Source: Streptomyces acidiscabies
GTDB taxonomy: Bacteria > Actinomycetota > Actinomycetes > Streptomycetales > Streptomycetaceae
Length of the DNA: 64,000 nucleotides
Reading direction: 5' to 3'
NCBI RefSeq assembly: GCF_020010905.1
Contig: NZ_JAGJBY010000001.1
Location: 124,001-188,000 of the forward strand
The translations under genes were made by a program, and so were the position numbers. Positions within the stretch are counted from its first letter, which is position 1, and the number at the start of each line of letters is the position of its first letter. This document shows, one piece after another, positions 42,215-51,394 of the stretch. Below the pieces are notes generated by a model. The model saw nothing but the letters and a program-made list of their open reading frames with translations, had not been told where the DNA came from and did not search any database.

Positions 42215-43855
42215 CTAGTACCTGGGATGGACCAGCGTAGATACCCGCACCCCCGTAACCCGCGTGGCCTCAGCCACCCGCGCCCCCTCCGCCAGCCCCT
42301 CCGCCGTGAGCGTCTGCGGTCGCGGCGCCCGGGGGTCGAGCGCGAGAACCGGCGGCCGGGGCCCCGCCGAGGCCAGCAGGAACCCCCAGTCCTTCGGCGC
42401 CCGGGACCGCGCGGTCGTCCGGTCGGGCCCCGCCGCGAACCCGGAGTCGCGGCCGGTCACCCGGTAGGGGGTGGTGTGCAGCCCCGCCGCCCGCATGGTC
42501 GCGTCGACCGTCCAGAACACCTGGGACCGGGTGGCCGGCGGCCCGGCGTGGACGACGAGACGCCCCCCGGGTGCGAGCGAGCGGCGCGCGAGGCCGTAGA
42601 ACTCCTCCGAGTACAGCTTGGTGCTGGCGGTGATCCCCGGATCAGGCAGGTCGGCGACGACGACGTCGTACGTACCCGGCACCGTCGTGCGCAGTACGTG
42701 GAACGCGTCCCCGATGGTGACGTGCACCCGGGGGTCGCCCAGCGCGTGCCCGCCGAGCCGGGAGAGCGCCGGGTCGGTACGGGCGAGGCGGACGAGCCCC
42801 GCGTCGAGATCGACGATGTCCACCCGCCGTACCCCGGGATGGGTGAGGACCTCGCGCGCGGCGAGCCCGTCCCCGCCCCCGAGGACCAGGACACGGGCAT
42901 GAGACCCGTACATCGCAGGGTGGACGAGAGCCTCGTGGTACTTCCGCTCGTCCCGCCCCCCGACACGCAGCCGGCCGTCGAGGTACAGCCCCAGGGGATG
43001 ACCCGGCGTACCCCCCGTGAGGACCACCTCCTGCACATCGGTCTGGAGAGCTACGCGCACGTCGTCCCCGTACACCGCCTCGCGGGCCGCGCGCTCGAAG
43101 TCGTCGACGAGTACGGCCGCAGCGGCGAGGACGCCGAGGACGGTCACGTTGACCACCAGCAGCAGCCAGCGCGCCCGGCGGGTCAGGTCGCGCCGGAACA
43201 GGCCGAGGATCAGCGCGCTGCCCGCGACGACGTTGACCGCGCCGGTGAGCAGCGAACTCGTCAACTGGCCCAGGAACGGCAGGAGGAGGAAGGGGAAGGC
43301 GAGGCCGCCGACGAGCGCGCCGACGTAGTCCGCGGCGAACAGGTCGGCGACCGCACCGCCCGCGTCCTGGCGGCGGATGCGCTGGATCAGCTCCATCAGG
43401 AGGGGGACCTCGGCGCCGATCAGCAGACCGATGGCGAGGGAGAACGCGACGAGCAGCACGCGCGGGCCGTTCGCCCACATGCCGCCCCAGTCACCGGTCC
43501 AGGCGAACACCGCGTACAGGGCCATCGCACTGCACCCGCCGATCAGCGCGAGCACCGCCTCGACCGCGCAGAACCCGGCGGCGGCCAGCGTGCGCAGGCG
43601 TTTGGCGGCGAGCGAGCCGACGCCCATGGCGAACACCATGACGGACAGCACGACGGACGCCTGGGTGACCGAGTCGCCCATCAAGTACGAGGCGAGCGCG
43701 ACGAGTTCGAGTTCGTAGACCAGCCCGCACGCGGCGCACACGAACACACAGGCCAGGACCAGGAACCGCCCCGTCGCCGGCCGGACGGGCAGCGGGGCCC
43801 GGCCTCCCCACGGAGGCGGGGCACCGGGGGGAGCGGGCGCGTGCGGTTCGATCAC
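42215..43855 (-). CDS. Membrane-embedded spermidine-synthase-like protein
   Basis: A 546-residue fusion of about seven N-terminal membrane helices ([40 protein letters not shown] etc.) and a C-terminal Rossmann aminopropyltransferase-like domain (from ~265) with [44 protein letters not shown] and [10 protein letters not shown]. In true spermidine synthases the last motif is D-x-x-D-P, and here it is DLPDP, so the active-site Asp is kept. Similar actinobacterial proteins are annotated polyamine aminopropyltransferase; the product is untested. TAACGT lies 7 nt before the GTG start (leaderless type). Confidence 0.85.
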   Translation of the reverse strand: MIEPHAPAPPGAPPPWGGRAPLPVRPATGRFLVLACVFVCAACGLVYELELVALASYLMGDSVTQASVVLSVMVFAMGVGSLAAKRLRTLAAAGFCAVEAVLALIGGCSAMALYAVFAWTGDWGGMWANGPRVLLVAFSLAIGLLIGAEVPLLMELIQRIRRQDAGGAVADLFAADYVGALVGGLAFPFLLLPFLGQLTSSLLTGAVNVVAGSALILGLFRRDLTRRARWLLLVVNVTVLGVLAAAAVLVDDFERAAREAVYGDDVRVALQTDVQEVVLTGGTPGHPLGLYLDGRLRVGGRDERKYHEALVHPAMYGSHARVLVLGGGDGLAAREVLTHPGVRRVDIVDLDAGLVRLARTDPALSRLGGHALGDPRVHVTIGDAFHVLRTTVPGTYDVVVADLPDPGITASTKLYSEEFYGLARRSLAPGGRLVVHAGPPATRSQVFWTVDATMRAAGLHTTPYRVTGRDSGFAAGPDRTTARSRAPKDWGFLLASAGPRPPVLALDPRAPRPQTLTAEGLAEGARVAEATRVTGVRVSTLVHPRY

Positions 43856-44075
43856 GACTGCGACGTTACGTCACGGCCTCAGTACGCCATGTCACCCACA
43901 CGCGTGAAACCGGAGGCCGGAGTGGTCCCTTGGGTTTACCCGGGTAGGCCGGGAGGGGGTCCTGACGGGCTGCTCCACCCGTGTGAGGGACGGAGCCAGG
44001 CGGGTGCGGGGGTACGGGGGTACTACCTCTTTCGGGGGACACGGCACTCCGGCCCCCGTGAGGGGTACCCGGGGA

Positions 44076-44591
44076 CTACCCCACGGGTACCCGCACCCCG
44101 ACCCGGGTCCGGGTCGCCACCAGCTGCCCGTCCTGGGGGTACGCGTGCCAGGTCCGCCAGTGCACGTACCCGTCGACTCTGTGCGCGAGCAGCGCGGTGA
44201 AGGCGTGCGGGCTGCCGGGAAAGACGCCCGCGAGGCCATGGGGGTGGTCGGAGACGAGTGCGAGCAGTTCCTGCGCGCGGCCCGCGAACTGGCCCGGGGA
44301 GAGGACCTCCACGTGGGCCGCGAACTCGTACTCCCAGTCGCCGACGCGTTTGGCCACGCCGAGCGGGAGCGGGGTGCTGCTGCCGGGGATACAGGCGACC
44401 GTCTCCGAGCAGGAGGTCTCCGCCTCCTCCAGCAGCACCTGGTGGGAGGCGCCGAGGAGCCTCAACTGGAGTTTGGCACCGGACAGTTCGAGGTCGAGCG
44501 TGGCCAGGGCCGACAGCGGCTCGCGCCCCAGGGCCCAGGCGAGGTCGGCCGCGCGCGTGTCGGTGTAGGAGGTGGTCAGGGTCGTGAGCAT
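44076..44591 (-). CDS. DUF2617 family protein
   Basis: A 171-residue actinobacterial protein matching DUF2617: MLTTLTTSYTDTRAADLAWAL, LELSGAKLQLRLLGASHQVL, GDWEYEFAAHVEVLSPGQFA and VDGYVHWRTWHAYPQDGQLVATRTRV. No biochemical function is known. ATG at 44591 has GGAG 7 nt upstream. A possible -10 box TAAAAT lies far upstream (about 44736-44731), which would give a ~140-nt leader. Confidence 0.85.
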   Translation of the reverse strand: MLTTLTTSYTDTRAADLAWALGREPLSALATLDLELSGAKLQLRLLGASHQVLLEEAETSCSETVACIPGSSTPLPLGVAKRVGDWEYEFAAHVEVLSPGQFAGRAQELLALVSDHPHGLAGVFPGSPHAFTALLAHRVDGYVHWRTWHAYPQDGQLVATRTRVGVRVPVG

Positions 44592-44978
44592 GGATCGGCT
44601 CCGCAAGCACGCGAGGAAGAAGCGGGTAGGTCCGGCGCGCCCCGGTCGACTCCGGGGTCCGGCCCCGGTCGGCCCTGTATGAGAGGACGTCCGCGCAGGA
44701 CGTCCGAGGGGTCCGAGGGGCTGCGTTGGTATTTTAGAGGGAATCATGGACCGCGGTCCCACCACAGCGTTTTTACCCAACTTCGTGCGGTTTCCATCCC
44801 CTAGAGGGCTGCACAGCTCAACTGTTCAACTACGGCGTACGCCGGGCGGCCCTGGCGTACGCGAGGCGTATGTCACATGCGAGAACGCCCGCCGCGTGTC
44901 GCCACGCGGCGGGCGTCCCTCTGCGGTAGTCCCCCCGGACCCCGGCGATGCTCCCGGACGAAGCTCAGCTGCCCCGTG
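44592..44978. promoter_or_regulatory. 387-nt intergenic region with palindrome and A/T-rich block
   Basis: It contains the DUF2617 promoter region with an unusually A/T-rich stretch around 44727-44745 (TATTTTAGAG), a perfect 12-bp palindrome GGACCGCGGTCC at 44748-44759, a CGTTTTTACCC stretch, and TCAACTGTTCAACT (44817-44830), a short direct repeat. The palindrome beside a -10-like TAAAAT on the minus strand could be an operator. No gene is supported. Confidence 0.4.
44885..44916 (-). terminator. Terminator of the Gly/Cys-rich membrane protein gene
   Basis: ACGCCCGCCGCGT (44885-44897) and ACGCGGCGGGCGT (44904-44916) pair perfectly over 13 bp with the 6-nt loop GTCGCC, about 62 nt after the stop codon at 44979. 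Confidence 0.85.
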
Positions 44979-45332
44979 TCAGCTGCCTCCGCCGCAACCG
45001 CCGCCGCCCCCTCCTCCCCCGCAGGAGCTACCCCCGCCGCAGGAGTGGCCTCCCCCGCAGGAGTGACCACCGTGGTGTCCCCCTCCGGAGTCACCCCCCG
45101 AGCTACCCCCCGAGTCACCCCCGAAGATCCACCAGCCGCCGCCCGTGTAGGAGCTGTTCATGCTGTCGCTGCTCCCACTGCTGTTGTTGCTGCTCCCGCT
45201 CCCGCTGTACGACCGCCGCCGCGCGGCACGCGCCTGCCTCTCGGCCCGCTCCCGGCGCCGGCTGCCGAACAGCGCCGCCGTGACCAGAGCCATGAACAGA
45301 ACGAGCAGGATGATGCCGATTGCCATGGGCAT
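44979..45332 (-). CDS. Single-pass membrane protein with Gly/His/Cys-rich tail
   Basis: A 117-residue protein: one N-terminal membrane helix (MAIGIILLVLFMALVTAALF), a basic RRRERAERQARAARRR segment, a Ser/Gly linker with GGGWWIFGG, then HHGGHSCGGGHSCGGGSSCGGG and a run of Gly ending CGGGS. By positive-inside the basic part and tail are cytoplasmic. The regularly spaced Cys and His could bind metal or act as a redox tail; this is inference. ATG at 45332 has AAGGAGG about 10 nt upstream. It is divergent from the aminotransferase. Confidence 0.75.
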   Translation of the reverse strand: MPMAIGIILLVLFMALVTAALFGSRRRERAERQARAARRRSYSGSGSSNNSSGSSDSMNSSYTGGGWWIFGGDSGGSSGGDSGGGHHGGHSCGGGHSCGGGSSCGGGGGGGGCGGGS

Positions 45333-45482
45333 GACGATCACCCTCCTTCCGCTTCTCGCAAGTCCCCCGAAGCGTCCCCCCTCGGGCGCCTCGCGCACCG
45401 TACGAGCGGTGCGTGACCTGGGGATGCCCCGCCGTCTCAGCAGCCAAAGCACACTTGAGGAAGTCCAGAGCTTGAGCGCAGG

Positions 45483-46682
45483 ATGGCGGGCATGACCAGC
45501 AGCGCACGCCCCTTCCTCAACCGCCGTCTCGCCGAGTTCGGGACGACGATCTTCGCCGAGATGTCGGCCCTCGCGGTGCGCACGGGCGCCATCAACCTCG
45601 GCCAGGGCTTCCCCGACACGGACGGCCCCGAGGAGATCCGCGAGGCGGCGGTGCGCGCGCTGCGCGACGGGCGCGGCAACCAGTACCCGCCGGGCCCGGG
45701 CGTACCGGAGCTGCGTACGGCGATCGTCGCGCACCAGCGCGCGCGGTACGGCCTGTCGTACGACCCCGACACCGAGGTCCTGGTGACGGCCGGCGCCACG
45801 GAGGCCCTCGCGGCCACCCTGCTGGCCCTCCTGGAGCCCGGGGACGAGGTGGTGGCCCTGGAGCCCTACTACGACTCGTACGCCGCCTGCATCGCCATGG
45901 CGGGCGCCCGCCGGGTCCCCGTGACCCTGCGCCCCGACCCCGAGGCGGCCCGCTTCCGCCTCGACCTGGACGAGCTGCGCGACGCGGTCACCGACGCGAC
46001 GCGACTGCTTCTGATCAACACGCCGCACAATCCGACCGGAACGGTCCTCACGCGCGCGGAGCTCACCGCGATCGCCGAGCTGGCGGTCGAACGGGACCTG
46101 CTCGTCGTCACGGACGAGGTCTACGAGCACCTCGTGTACGACGACGCCGAGCACATCCCGCTGGCCTCCCTCCCGGGCATGCGCGAGCGGACGGTGACCA
46201 TCGGGTCGGCCGGCAAGACGTTCTCGTTCACCGGCTGGAAGGTCGGCTGGGTGACGGCGTCCCCGGGGCTGACGACCGCCGTCCGCTCGGCGAAGCAGTT
46301 CCTCACGTACGTCGCCTCCGGGCCCTTCCAGTACGCGGTCGCCGAGGCCCTCGCGCTGCCCGACAGTTACTTCGAGGCGTTCCGCGCGGACATGCGCGCG
46401 AAGCGGGACCTGCTGTCGGCGGGGCTCAAGGAGGCCGGTTTCGGGGTGTTCAGCCCGGCCGGCACGTACTTCGTCACCACCGACATCCGCCCTCTCGGCG
46501 AGAGCGACGGCTTCGCCTTCTGCCGTGCGCTGCCCGCGCGCGCGGGCGTCGTCGCGATCCCCAACGCGGTCTTCTACGACCACCGCGACCAGGGCGCCCC
46601 CTTCGTACGGTTCGCGTTCTGCAAGCGGACCTCGGTCCTGGAGGACGCGGCGGAACGACTCCGCAAGGCATTCGCGCACTGA
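45483..46682 (+). CDS. Class I/II PLP aminotransferase
   Basis: A 399-residue fold-type I aminotransferase. NLGQGFPDTDGPEEI at the N-terminus, TAGATEALAATLLAL (PLP phosphate site), LLINTPHNPTGTV (Asn contacting PLP), DEVYEHLVYD, SAGKTFSFTGWKVGWV with the PLP-Lys, and a C-terminal FVRFAFCK Arg substrate anchor are present. This set fits the DapC/kynurenine-aminotransferase/methionine aminotransferase group. With tryptophan-catabolic genes 10 kb away a kynurenine substrate is possible but not shown. ATG at 45483 or 45492. Confidence 0.9.
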   Translation: MAGMTSSARPFLNRRLAEFGTTIFAEMSALAVRTGAINLGQGFPDTDGPEEIREAAVRALRDGRGNQYPPGPGVPELRTAIVAHQRARYGLSYDPDTEVLVTAGATEALAATLLALLEPGDEVVALEPYYDSYAACIAMAGARRVPVTLRPDPEAARFRLDLDELRDAVTDATRLLLINTPHNPTGTVLTRAELTAIAELAVERDLLVVTDEVYEHLVYDDAEHIPLASLPGMRERTVTIGSAGKTFSFTGWKVGWVTASPGLTTAVRSAKQFLTYVASGPFQYAVAEALALPDSYFEAFRADMRAKRDLLSAGLKEAGFGVFSPAGTYFVTTDIRPLGESDGFAFCRALPARAGVVAIPNAVFYDHRDQGAPFVRFAFCKRTSVLEDAAERLRKAFAH

Positions 46683-46740
46683 CCCCGCCCACGCACCGGC
46701 GCGCACGGATTGCCGGTTCTTGCCGCATCACCGCCCCCAC

Positions 46741-46756
46741 CAGGGGTTTTCCCCTG
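46741..46756 (+). terminator. Hairpin downstream of the aminotransferase
   Basis: CAGGGG (46741-46746), loop TTTT, CCCCTG (46751-46756): a perfect 6-bp stem 58 nt after the stop codon and 118 nt before the next start. Confidence 0.55.
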
Positions 46757-46832
46757 CGTCACACGTGCGGCGCGGTACACGCACCCCCTCCCTACCTTTG
46801 GCATGTCCACTCCGGCCCTCAGCCCCGGAATG

Positions 46833-46858
46833 TCCGGAACACAGGTCCGGAACACAGG
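46833..46858 (+). repeat. Two perfect 13-bp direct repeats upstream of the secreted protein
   Basis: TCCGGAACACAGG occurs at 46833-46845 and again at 46846-46858 without a gap, ending 16 nt before the ATG. The second copy runs into TAGGGAG, the presumed Shine-Dalgarno. It could be an operator, a duplicated translation-enhancer segment or a recent slippage product. Confidence 0.7.
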
Positions 46859-46874
46859 TAGGGAGTTTCTTCAC

Positions 46875-47450
46875 ATGGCTTCATCCACACGGGTTCCCCA
46901 GAGCCGAGCCCGCCTCGGGGCCCGCCTCGCCGCAGCGGCCGGCCTCGCCGCGCTCTGCGTCACCGCCGTGCCGGCCACGTCGGCCTCGGCCGCCCCCACC
47001 GCCGCGGGGGTGATGCTCCAGAACGGCAGGTTCGAGGACTCCGTGCTGTGCGCCTCGCCCGACAACCAGGCGGTCTGGATGGTGGCCAAGAGTGCCGCCG
47101 CCGGCAACTCCTACTGCCGGTGGAAGCAGTTCGGCACCGACGGGCAGTTCACGCTGTACAACATGGGCAAGGACGAGGTGATGGCCTACCACGGCGGCAA
47201 CGAGAACAACGTGTGGATGGAGCCCGAGGGGAGCAGCGGCACCAACGCGCACGACGAACTCTGGTCCTGGGGAGGACAGGAGGGCTGGGGGGCCTCGGCG
47301 CTCCAGTCGTACTACGACAGCGGGCAGAACGTCGACGCCAGGTCCCCCTACATCAACGAGCGCGACAAGCCCCGTACCGACGCGGTCCACACCCGCGGCT
47401 GGCGCCACGGCGACCAGCGGGAACTGACCTGGAAGAAGGTCACGAGCTGA
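46875..47450 (+). CDS. Small secreted protein, hypothetical
   Basis: A 191-residue exported protein. A Sec signal (LGARLAAAAGLAALCVTAVP, cleavage near ASA-AP) precedes a mature domain rich in Trp, Gly and Asn: FEDSVLCASPDNQAVWMV, SYCRWKQFGTDGQFTLYNMG, MAYHGGNENNVWMEPEG, with two Cys that could pair. The beta-rich pattern is reminiscent of small carbohydrate-binding or beta-trefoil folds, but I do not recognise a family. It is convergent with the SARP-type regulator and shares a terminator with it. Confidence 0.7.
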   Translation: MASSTRVPQSRARLGARLAAAAGLAALCVTAVPATSASAAPTAAGVMLQNGRFEDSVLCASPDNQAVWMVAKSAAAGNSYCRWKQFGTDGQFTLYNMGKDEVMAYHGGNENNVWMEPEGSSGTNAHDELWSWGGQEGWGASALQSYYDSGQNVDARSPYINERDKPRTDAVHTRGWRHGDQRELTWKKVTS

Positions 47451-47494
47451 GGTCCACGACCGGGACGCCACGGCCACCGCACGTCGTCCGGTAG

Positions 47495-47534
47495 GCCGTC
47501 CGGACCACGCCGCCCCCGACGTGGTCCGGACGGC
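47495..47534. terminator. Bidirectional terminator, secreted protein / regulator
   Basis: GCCGTCCGGACCACG (47495-47509) and CGTGGTCCGGACGGC (47520-47534) are perfect 15-bp arms with a 10-nt loop. It lies between two convergent stops (47450 and 47541) and should end both transcripts. Confidence 0.9.
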
Positions 47535-47540
47535 ACGCGG

Positions 47541-50500
47541 TCATACGTCCGCCATAACGAGCCGCTGCCGGAGCACCGCGACCCGCCGGTCCCCGATCGC
47601 GTCGAAGATCGCCAGGGCCTCTCGCCAGTACGGCGCGGGGTCCTCCTCGCCCGTCGCGTCCACGGCCCGGCCGAGCAGGTCCAGCGCCTGCGCCTGGCCC
47701 TTGCGGTGGCCGGAGTCGCGGTGCAGGGCCAGGGCCTGACGGGCGTGACCGGCCGCGACGGCGGGTTCGCCGTGGTCCAGGCCGCCCCGGGCCAGGACGG
47801 TCAGCGCCTCGCCCTCCACCAGGACGTACTCCGTACGGCGGGCGATGTCCAGCGCCGTCGCCGCCTGTTCGCGGTCCAGGGGACGCCGGACGGCCGCCAG
47901 CGCGATCAGGGAGCGTGCCTCCAGATCGTGCGCGCCGCGCTCACGGGCCAGCTTCAGCGCCTCCCGCCAGGTGTCGGAGGCCTCACCGCCGCGCCCGAGG
48001 GCGAGCAGCACACTGCCGAGGGTGAGACGGGCGGCGGCCCGGAAGTAGTCGTCGACGTCCTGGTCGCTGAGAGCGGTGGCGGTCGTCGCCCGTTCCAGGG
48101 CACGGCCGAGGTCGCCCGCGTCCCGGTCGGCGGACGCCGTCAGCCGCAGCACATACGCCTCGCCGCCCAGGTCGCCGCACTCCCGGGCCATCGCCAGGGC
48201 CGTCCGGAGGTGGCGTGCCGCCTGCGCCGTATCGCCGATCAGGTGCCGGGTACGGCCGAGGTCGGCCTGCCTGCGGATCCGGTTGTGCTGATTGTCCAGG
48301 TCCCCCGGAAGGCTCTCCGCCCGTACGAGACAGTCGAGCGACTCGGCCAGACGGCCCAGGTCACGCAGTACGTGGGCGAGGTTGCCGAGGACGACGGGGT
48401 GCCCGTCCGACAGGCCGCCGCGACGGTCGAGCTCCATGGCCCGCTCCAGGTGCTCCGCGCTGCGCCGCAGCCGGCCGCTGAGCCGGGTGACCATGCTGAG
48501 GTTGGTGTGCGCGATGGCGGCCCCCTCCGGCCAGCCGGCGGCCTCGGCGAGGGTGAGCAACTGCTCGAAGTCGGTGATCGCGGTGGCGACGCGGCCCTGG
48601 CGCACGCGCGCGTGGCCGAGTACGTGGTGCATGGCGGCCTCGGCGAGAGGCTCTCCGGCGGCGCGGGCGGCGGTCAGGGCGGCCTGGCCGAGGGCCTCCC
48701 AGTCCACGGTGTGCTTGCGGATCCAGGCGTAGCCGCGCAGGGCGCCGGCGAGCAGCCAGGCCGCCTGATGGCCCTCGGCGGCGGCCTGGTGGACGGCCGC
48801 CGCCAGGTTGGGCAGTTCGGCGTCCAGCCAGCGCTGCGCCGCTGCGGCGTCGGTGATCTCCGGCGGCGCCGCAGCGCTCCGGGAAGCGTCTTCGACACCG
48901 GGCAGGCGCTGCCTCATCCCGGGGTAGAGCAGCAGCGCGCAGCGGTCCACCGCGGCCAGCAGCCAGTCGTAGAGGGCGTCGGAGGCGGCTCGGCGGGAGG
49001 CGTCGGTCTCCTCCAGGCGCAGCCGTTCGGCGGCGTACAGCGCGACGAGGTCGTGGCAGCGATAGCGTCCGGGCCGGTGCTCGCGCAGCAGGTGGGCGGC
49101 GGTGAGCCGCTCCACCAGCCGGGCGGCGTCCTCGGTGGTCGTGCCCATGGCGACGGCGGCGGCCTGGAGGCCGGTCTCCGGTCCGGGCAGCAGGGCCAGC
49201 AGCCGGAACATCCGCCGGACCGGTGCGTCGAGGGCGTGGTAGGAGAGGCTGAAGGCGGTCCGTACGGCCGTGCTCCGGTCGCCGATGACGGACAGGGCGG
49301 TCAGCCGGTCGCCCTCGCGCAGTTCGTCGGCCTGGTCGCGCAGGGTGCGCCAGGGGGTGTGGTCGATGTTGGCGGCGGAGATCCGCAGGGCCAGCGGAAG
49401 GTGGCCGCAGGCGTCGGCGAGGTCGGCGGCGGCCTGGAGGTCCGCGTCGACGCGGCTCTCGCCGACCGTACGGCGCAGCAGCAGCCTGGATTCCTCGGGC
49501 GTGAGCATGTCCACCCCGATCCGGCGGGCGCCGTCCCGGGCCGCCAGCCCGGCCAGCCGGTCCCGGCTGGTGACCAGCGCCACGCAGCCCGGCCCGCCGG
49601 GCAGCAACGGCCGGACCTGCTCCGGGTCCACGGCGTTGTCCAGTACGACGAGCATCCGCCGTTCGGCCGACAGGGTGCGGTACAGGTCGGCGGCGGCCTC
49701 GGGCGTCCCGGGAATCCGCTCCGCCGCCACGCCCAGGGCCAGCAGGAACCGGGCCAGCGCCTCGACCGGACGTACCGGAGCCTGCGCCGAGTGGCCTCGC
49801 AGGTCCACGAAGAGTTCGCCGTCCGGGAAGTGATCGCGCGCCCGGTGCGCCCAGTGCACCGCCAGGGCGGTCTTGCCCACCCCGCCGGTACCGGTGATCG
49901 CCGCGAGCACCATCCCCTGCGGCTGATGGCTGCCGTCCCCCGGCGCGGGAAGCAGGGCGTCCAGCTGCCGTAACTGGTCGGCCCGGCCGGTGAAGCCCGG
50001 CGTCGGCCCGGGAAGCTGCGCCGGAACCGGTCTGTCGGCAGCGTGGGGTAACGCCCGCGCGGGTAAGCCGGGTAACGCCAGGGAGATCTTGGGGATCTCG
50101 GGCACATCTCCGCGGAGCACCCGCAGATGCGCGGCGCGCAGTGCCGCGGAGGGCTGAAGACCCAGGTCGGCGTCGAGTCGCCCGCTGATCCGGGTGAAGA
50201 CGTCGAGCGCCGCCGCCTGCTGCCCGCACGCGGCCAGGGCCAGCATCAGCCGGCCGGCGAGTTCCTCGTGCAGCGGCTCGCGCGTACTGAGCTCACGCAG
50301 GTCGGCGACCACGTCCTCCACGCCGCCGAGCGCGAGCGCCAGGTCCGCGCGGGCCACGGCCGCCGCGACCTGACGGGAACCGAGCGCGACGGCCGCAGGG
50401 TGCGCCCGGATCCGCTCGCCGCCGTCGGCCAGCACCGGTCCTCGCCAGCAGCGCAGCGCGCGGCCGTACGCCTCCAGCGCGGCGGCGCCGTCGCCGTCCG

Positions 50501-51104
50501 TCTCGGCGCGCCGGGCCCGGCCGAGCAGCTCGTCGAAGGCGACCACATCGGACTCCTCGGCCGACAAGTCGGCCCGGTACCCGCCTTTGGTGGCCCGCAG
50601 CACGCGCCCCTCGCCGGGCCCTGGGGGGCCGGGGTCGATCAGATCACGCAGGTGTCTGACGTAGGTCTGCACCAGCTGCCGGCAGGTACGTGGCGGCTGC
50701 TCGCCCCACAGCACGTCGACGATCTCGTCGGTGCCGACCACCACGCCCGGCTGTACGGCGAGCAGGCCGAGCAGGCTGCGCCGCAGCACCGACGGAAGCT
50801 CGACGGGGCTGCCGTCACGGTGCAACGCCAGCGGGCCGAGGACCGTCACGCGCAGCCCTGCCGTCCGGGGCGCCTCACCGGCCTCCAGCAGCCGGGTGCG
50901 CGCGGTGTCCGACAGGTTCAGCGCCACCACCAGTTGCCGGATCGAGTCGGCGTGCGGCCTGCGGATCTGGCCCTGCTCCAGGTAACGCAGGGTCCGTACG
51001 CTGATCCCCGCCCGCTCGGCCAGCGCCCGCTGGCCGAGCCCGGCCGCGAACCGGTACCCGCGCAGCAGCTCCCCCAGCGTGCCGGGCGTTGAACGCCGAC
51101 TCAT
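47541..51104 (-). CDS. XRE-SARP-NB-ARC-TPR regulator (AfsR-like) with four TTA codons
   Basis: A 1187-residue regulator. Domain order: XRE helix-turn-helix (10-65; GQRALAERAGISVRTLRYLE), OmpR-type winged helix of SARPs (about 85-175; LRVTVLGPLALHRDG), bacterial transcriptional activator domain (about 185-335), NB-ARC ATPase with Walker A TGTGGVGKTALAVHW (405-412 core) and LVVLDNAVDPEQV, and TPR repeats to the end (780-1170). Like AfsR/GlnR-type SARPs it likely activates antibiotic or developmental genes. The additional XRE domain is not part of the standard AfsR layout. Four in-frame TTA codons (50075-50073, 50066-50064, 50051-50049, 49973-49971) make it a strong bldA-controlled candidate. 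ATG at 51104, GGGGAGGAAAG upstream. Confidence 0.92.
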   Translation of the reverse strand: MSRRSTPGTLGELLRGYRFAAGLGQRALAERAGISVRTLRYLEQGQIRRPHADSIRQLVVALNLSDTARTRLLEAGEAPRTAGLRVTVLGPLALHRDGSPVELPSVLRRSLLGLLAVQPGVVVGTDEIVDVLWGEQPPRTCRQLVQTYVRHLRDLIDPGPPGPGEGRVLRATKGGYRADLSAEESDVVAFDELLGRARRAETDGDGAAALEAYGRALRCWRGPVLADGGERIRAHPAAVALGSRQVAAAVARADLALALGGVEDVVADLRELSTREPLHEELAGRLMLALAACGQQAAALDVFTRISGRLDADLGLQPSAALRAAHLRVLRGDVPEIPKISLALPGLPARALPHAADRPVPAQLPGPTPGFTGRADQLRQLDALLPAPGDGSHQPQGMVLAAITGTGGVGKTALAVHWAHRARDHFPDGELFVDLRGHSAQAPVRPVEALARFLLALGVAAERIPGTPEAAADLYRTLSAERRMLVVLDNAVDPEQVRPLLPGGPGCVALVTSRDRLAGLAARDGARRIGVDMLTPEESRLLLRRTVGESRVDADLQAAADLADACGHLPLALRISAANIDHTPWRTLRDQADELREGDRLTALSVIGDRSTAVRTAFSLSYHALDAPVRRMFRLLALLPGPETGLQAAAVAMGTTTEDAARLVERLTAAHLLREHRPGRYRCHDLVALYAAERLRLEETDASRRAASDALYDWLLAAVDRCALLLYPGMRQRLPGVEDASRSAAAPPEITDAAAAQRWLDAELPNLAAAVHQAAAEGHQAAWLLAGALRGYAWIRKHTVDWEALGQAALTAARAAGEPLAEAAMHHVLGHARVRQGRVATAITDFEQLLTLAEAAGWPEGAAIAHTNLSMVTRLSGRLRRSAEHLERAMELDRRGGLSDGHPVVLGNLAHVLRDLGRLAESLDCLVRAESLPGDLDNQHNRIRRQADLGRTRHLIGDTAQAARHLRTALAMARECGDLGGEAYVLRLTASADRDAGDLGRALERATTATALSDQDVDDYFRAAARLTLGSVLLALGRGGEASDTWREALKLARERGAHDLEARSLIALAAVRRPLDREQAATALDIARRTEYVLVEGEALTVLARGGLDHGEPAVAAGHARQALALHRDSGHRKGQAQALDLLGRAVDATGEEDPAPYWREALAIFDAIGDRRVAVLRQRLVMADV

Positions 51105-51394
51105 CCTTGCTTTCCTCCCCTGTCCCAGCCCCCACAGCCGGGCCAGGATAGTGTCATGATCCGATCAAGCAGAGGGGTCGTGATCGTCCTCCTTACAAGG
51201 ACGGCGATCAGGGACGGCGATTCGGTCAAGTTCCGGCCCTCTGCGAACGGCGATGTCCGAAACGGCGTCCCTCTGGAGCGGCGCATAGACCGCGATCCGG
51301 CACGCCGTACCGTCGACACTCCGTACGATCCGACGCTCCGTCAAAGTGCCCCCGCCCGGCCCTGTCCTGCTCGCGCGCGGGCGCATCGCCCTGC
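51105..51394. promoter_or_regulatory. Divergent region with ACGGCGAT direct repeats
   Basis: The 290-nt gap between the regulator and the mannosyltransferase. ACGGCGAT occurs at 51201-51208, 51214-51221 and 51247-51254, with ACGGCGT at 51262-51268 (spacings 13, 33 and 15). SARP proteins bind short direct repeats on one face of the DNA, so these are candidate auto-regulatory sites. No clear -35/-10 pair was found for either gene. Confidence 0.4.

Noticed and set aside
44746..45066. Plus-strand frame of 106 codons overlapping the Gly/Cys-rich gene
   Set aside because: Its C-terminus is just the Pro-rich reverse of the Gly-rich tail; the N-terminal part lies in the promoter region without a ribosome-binding site.
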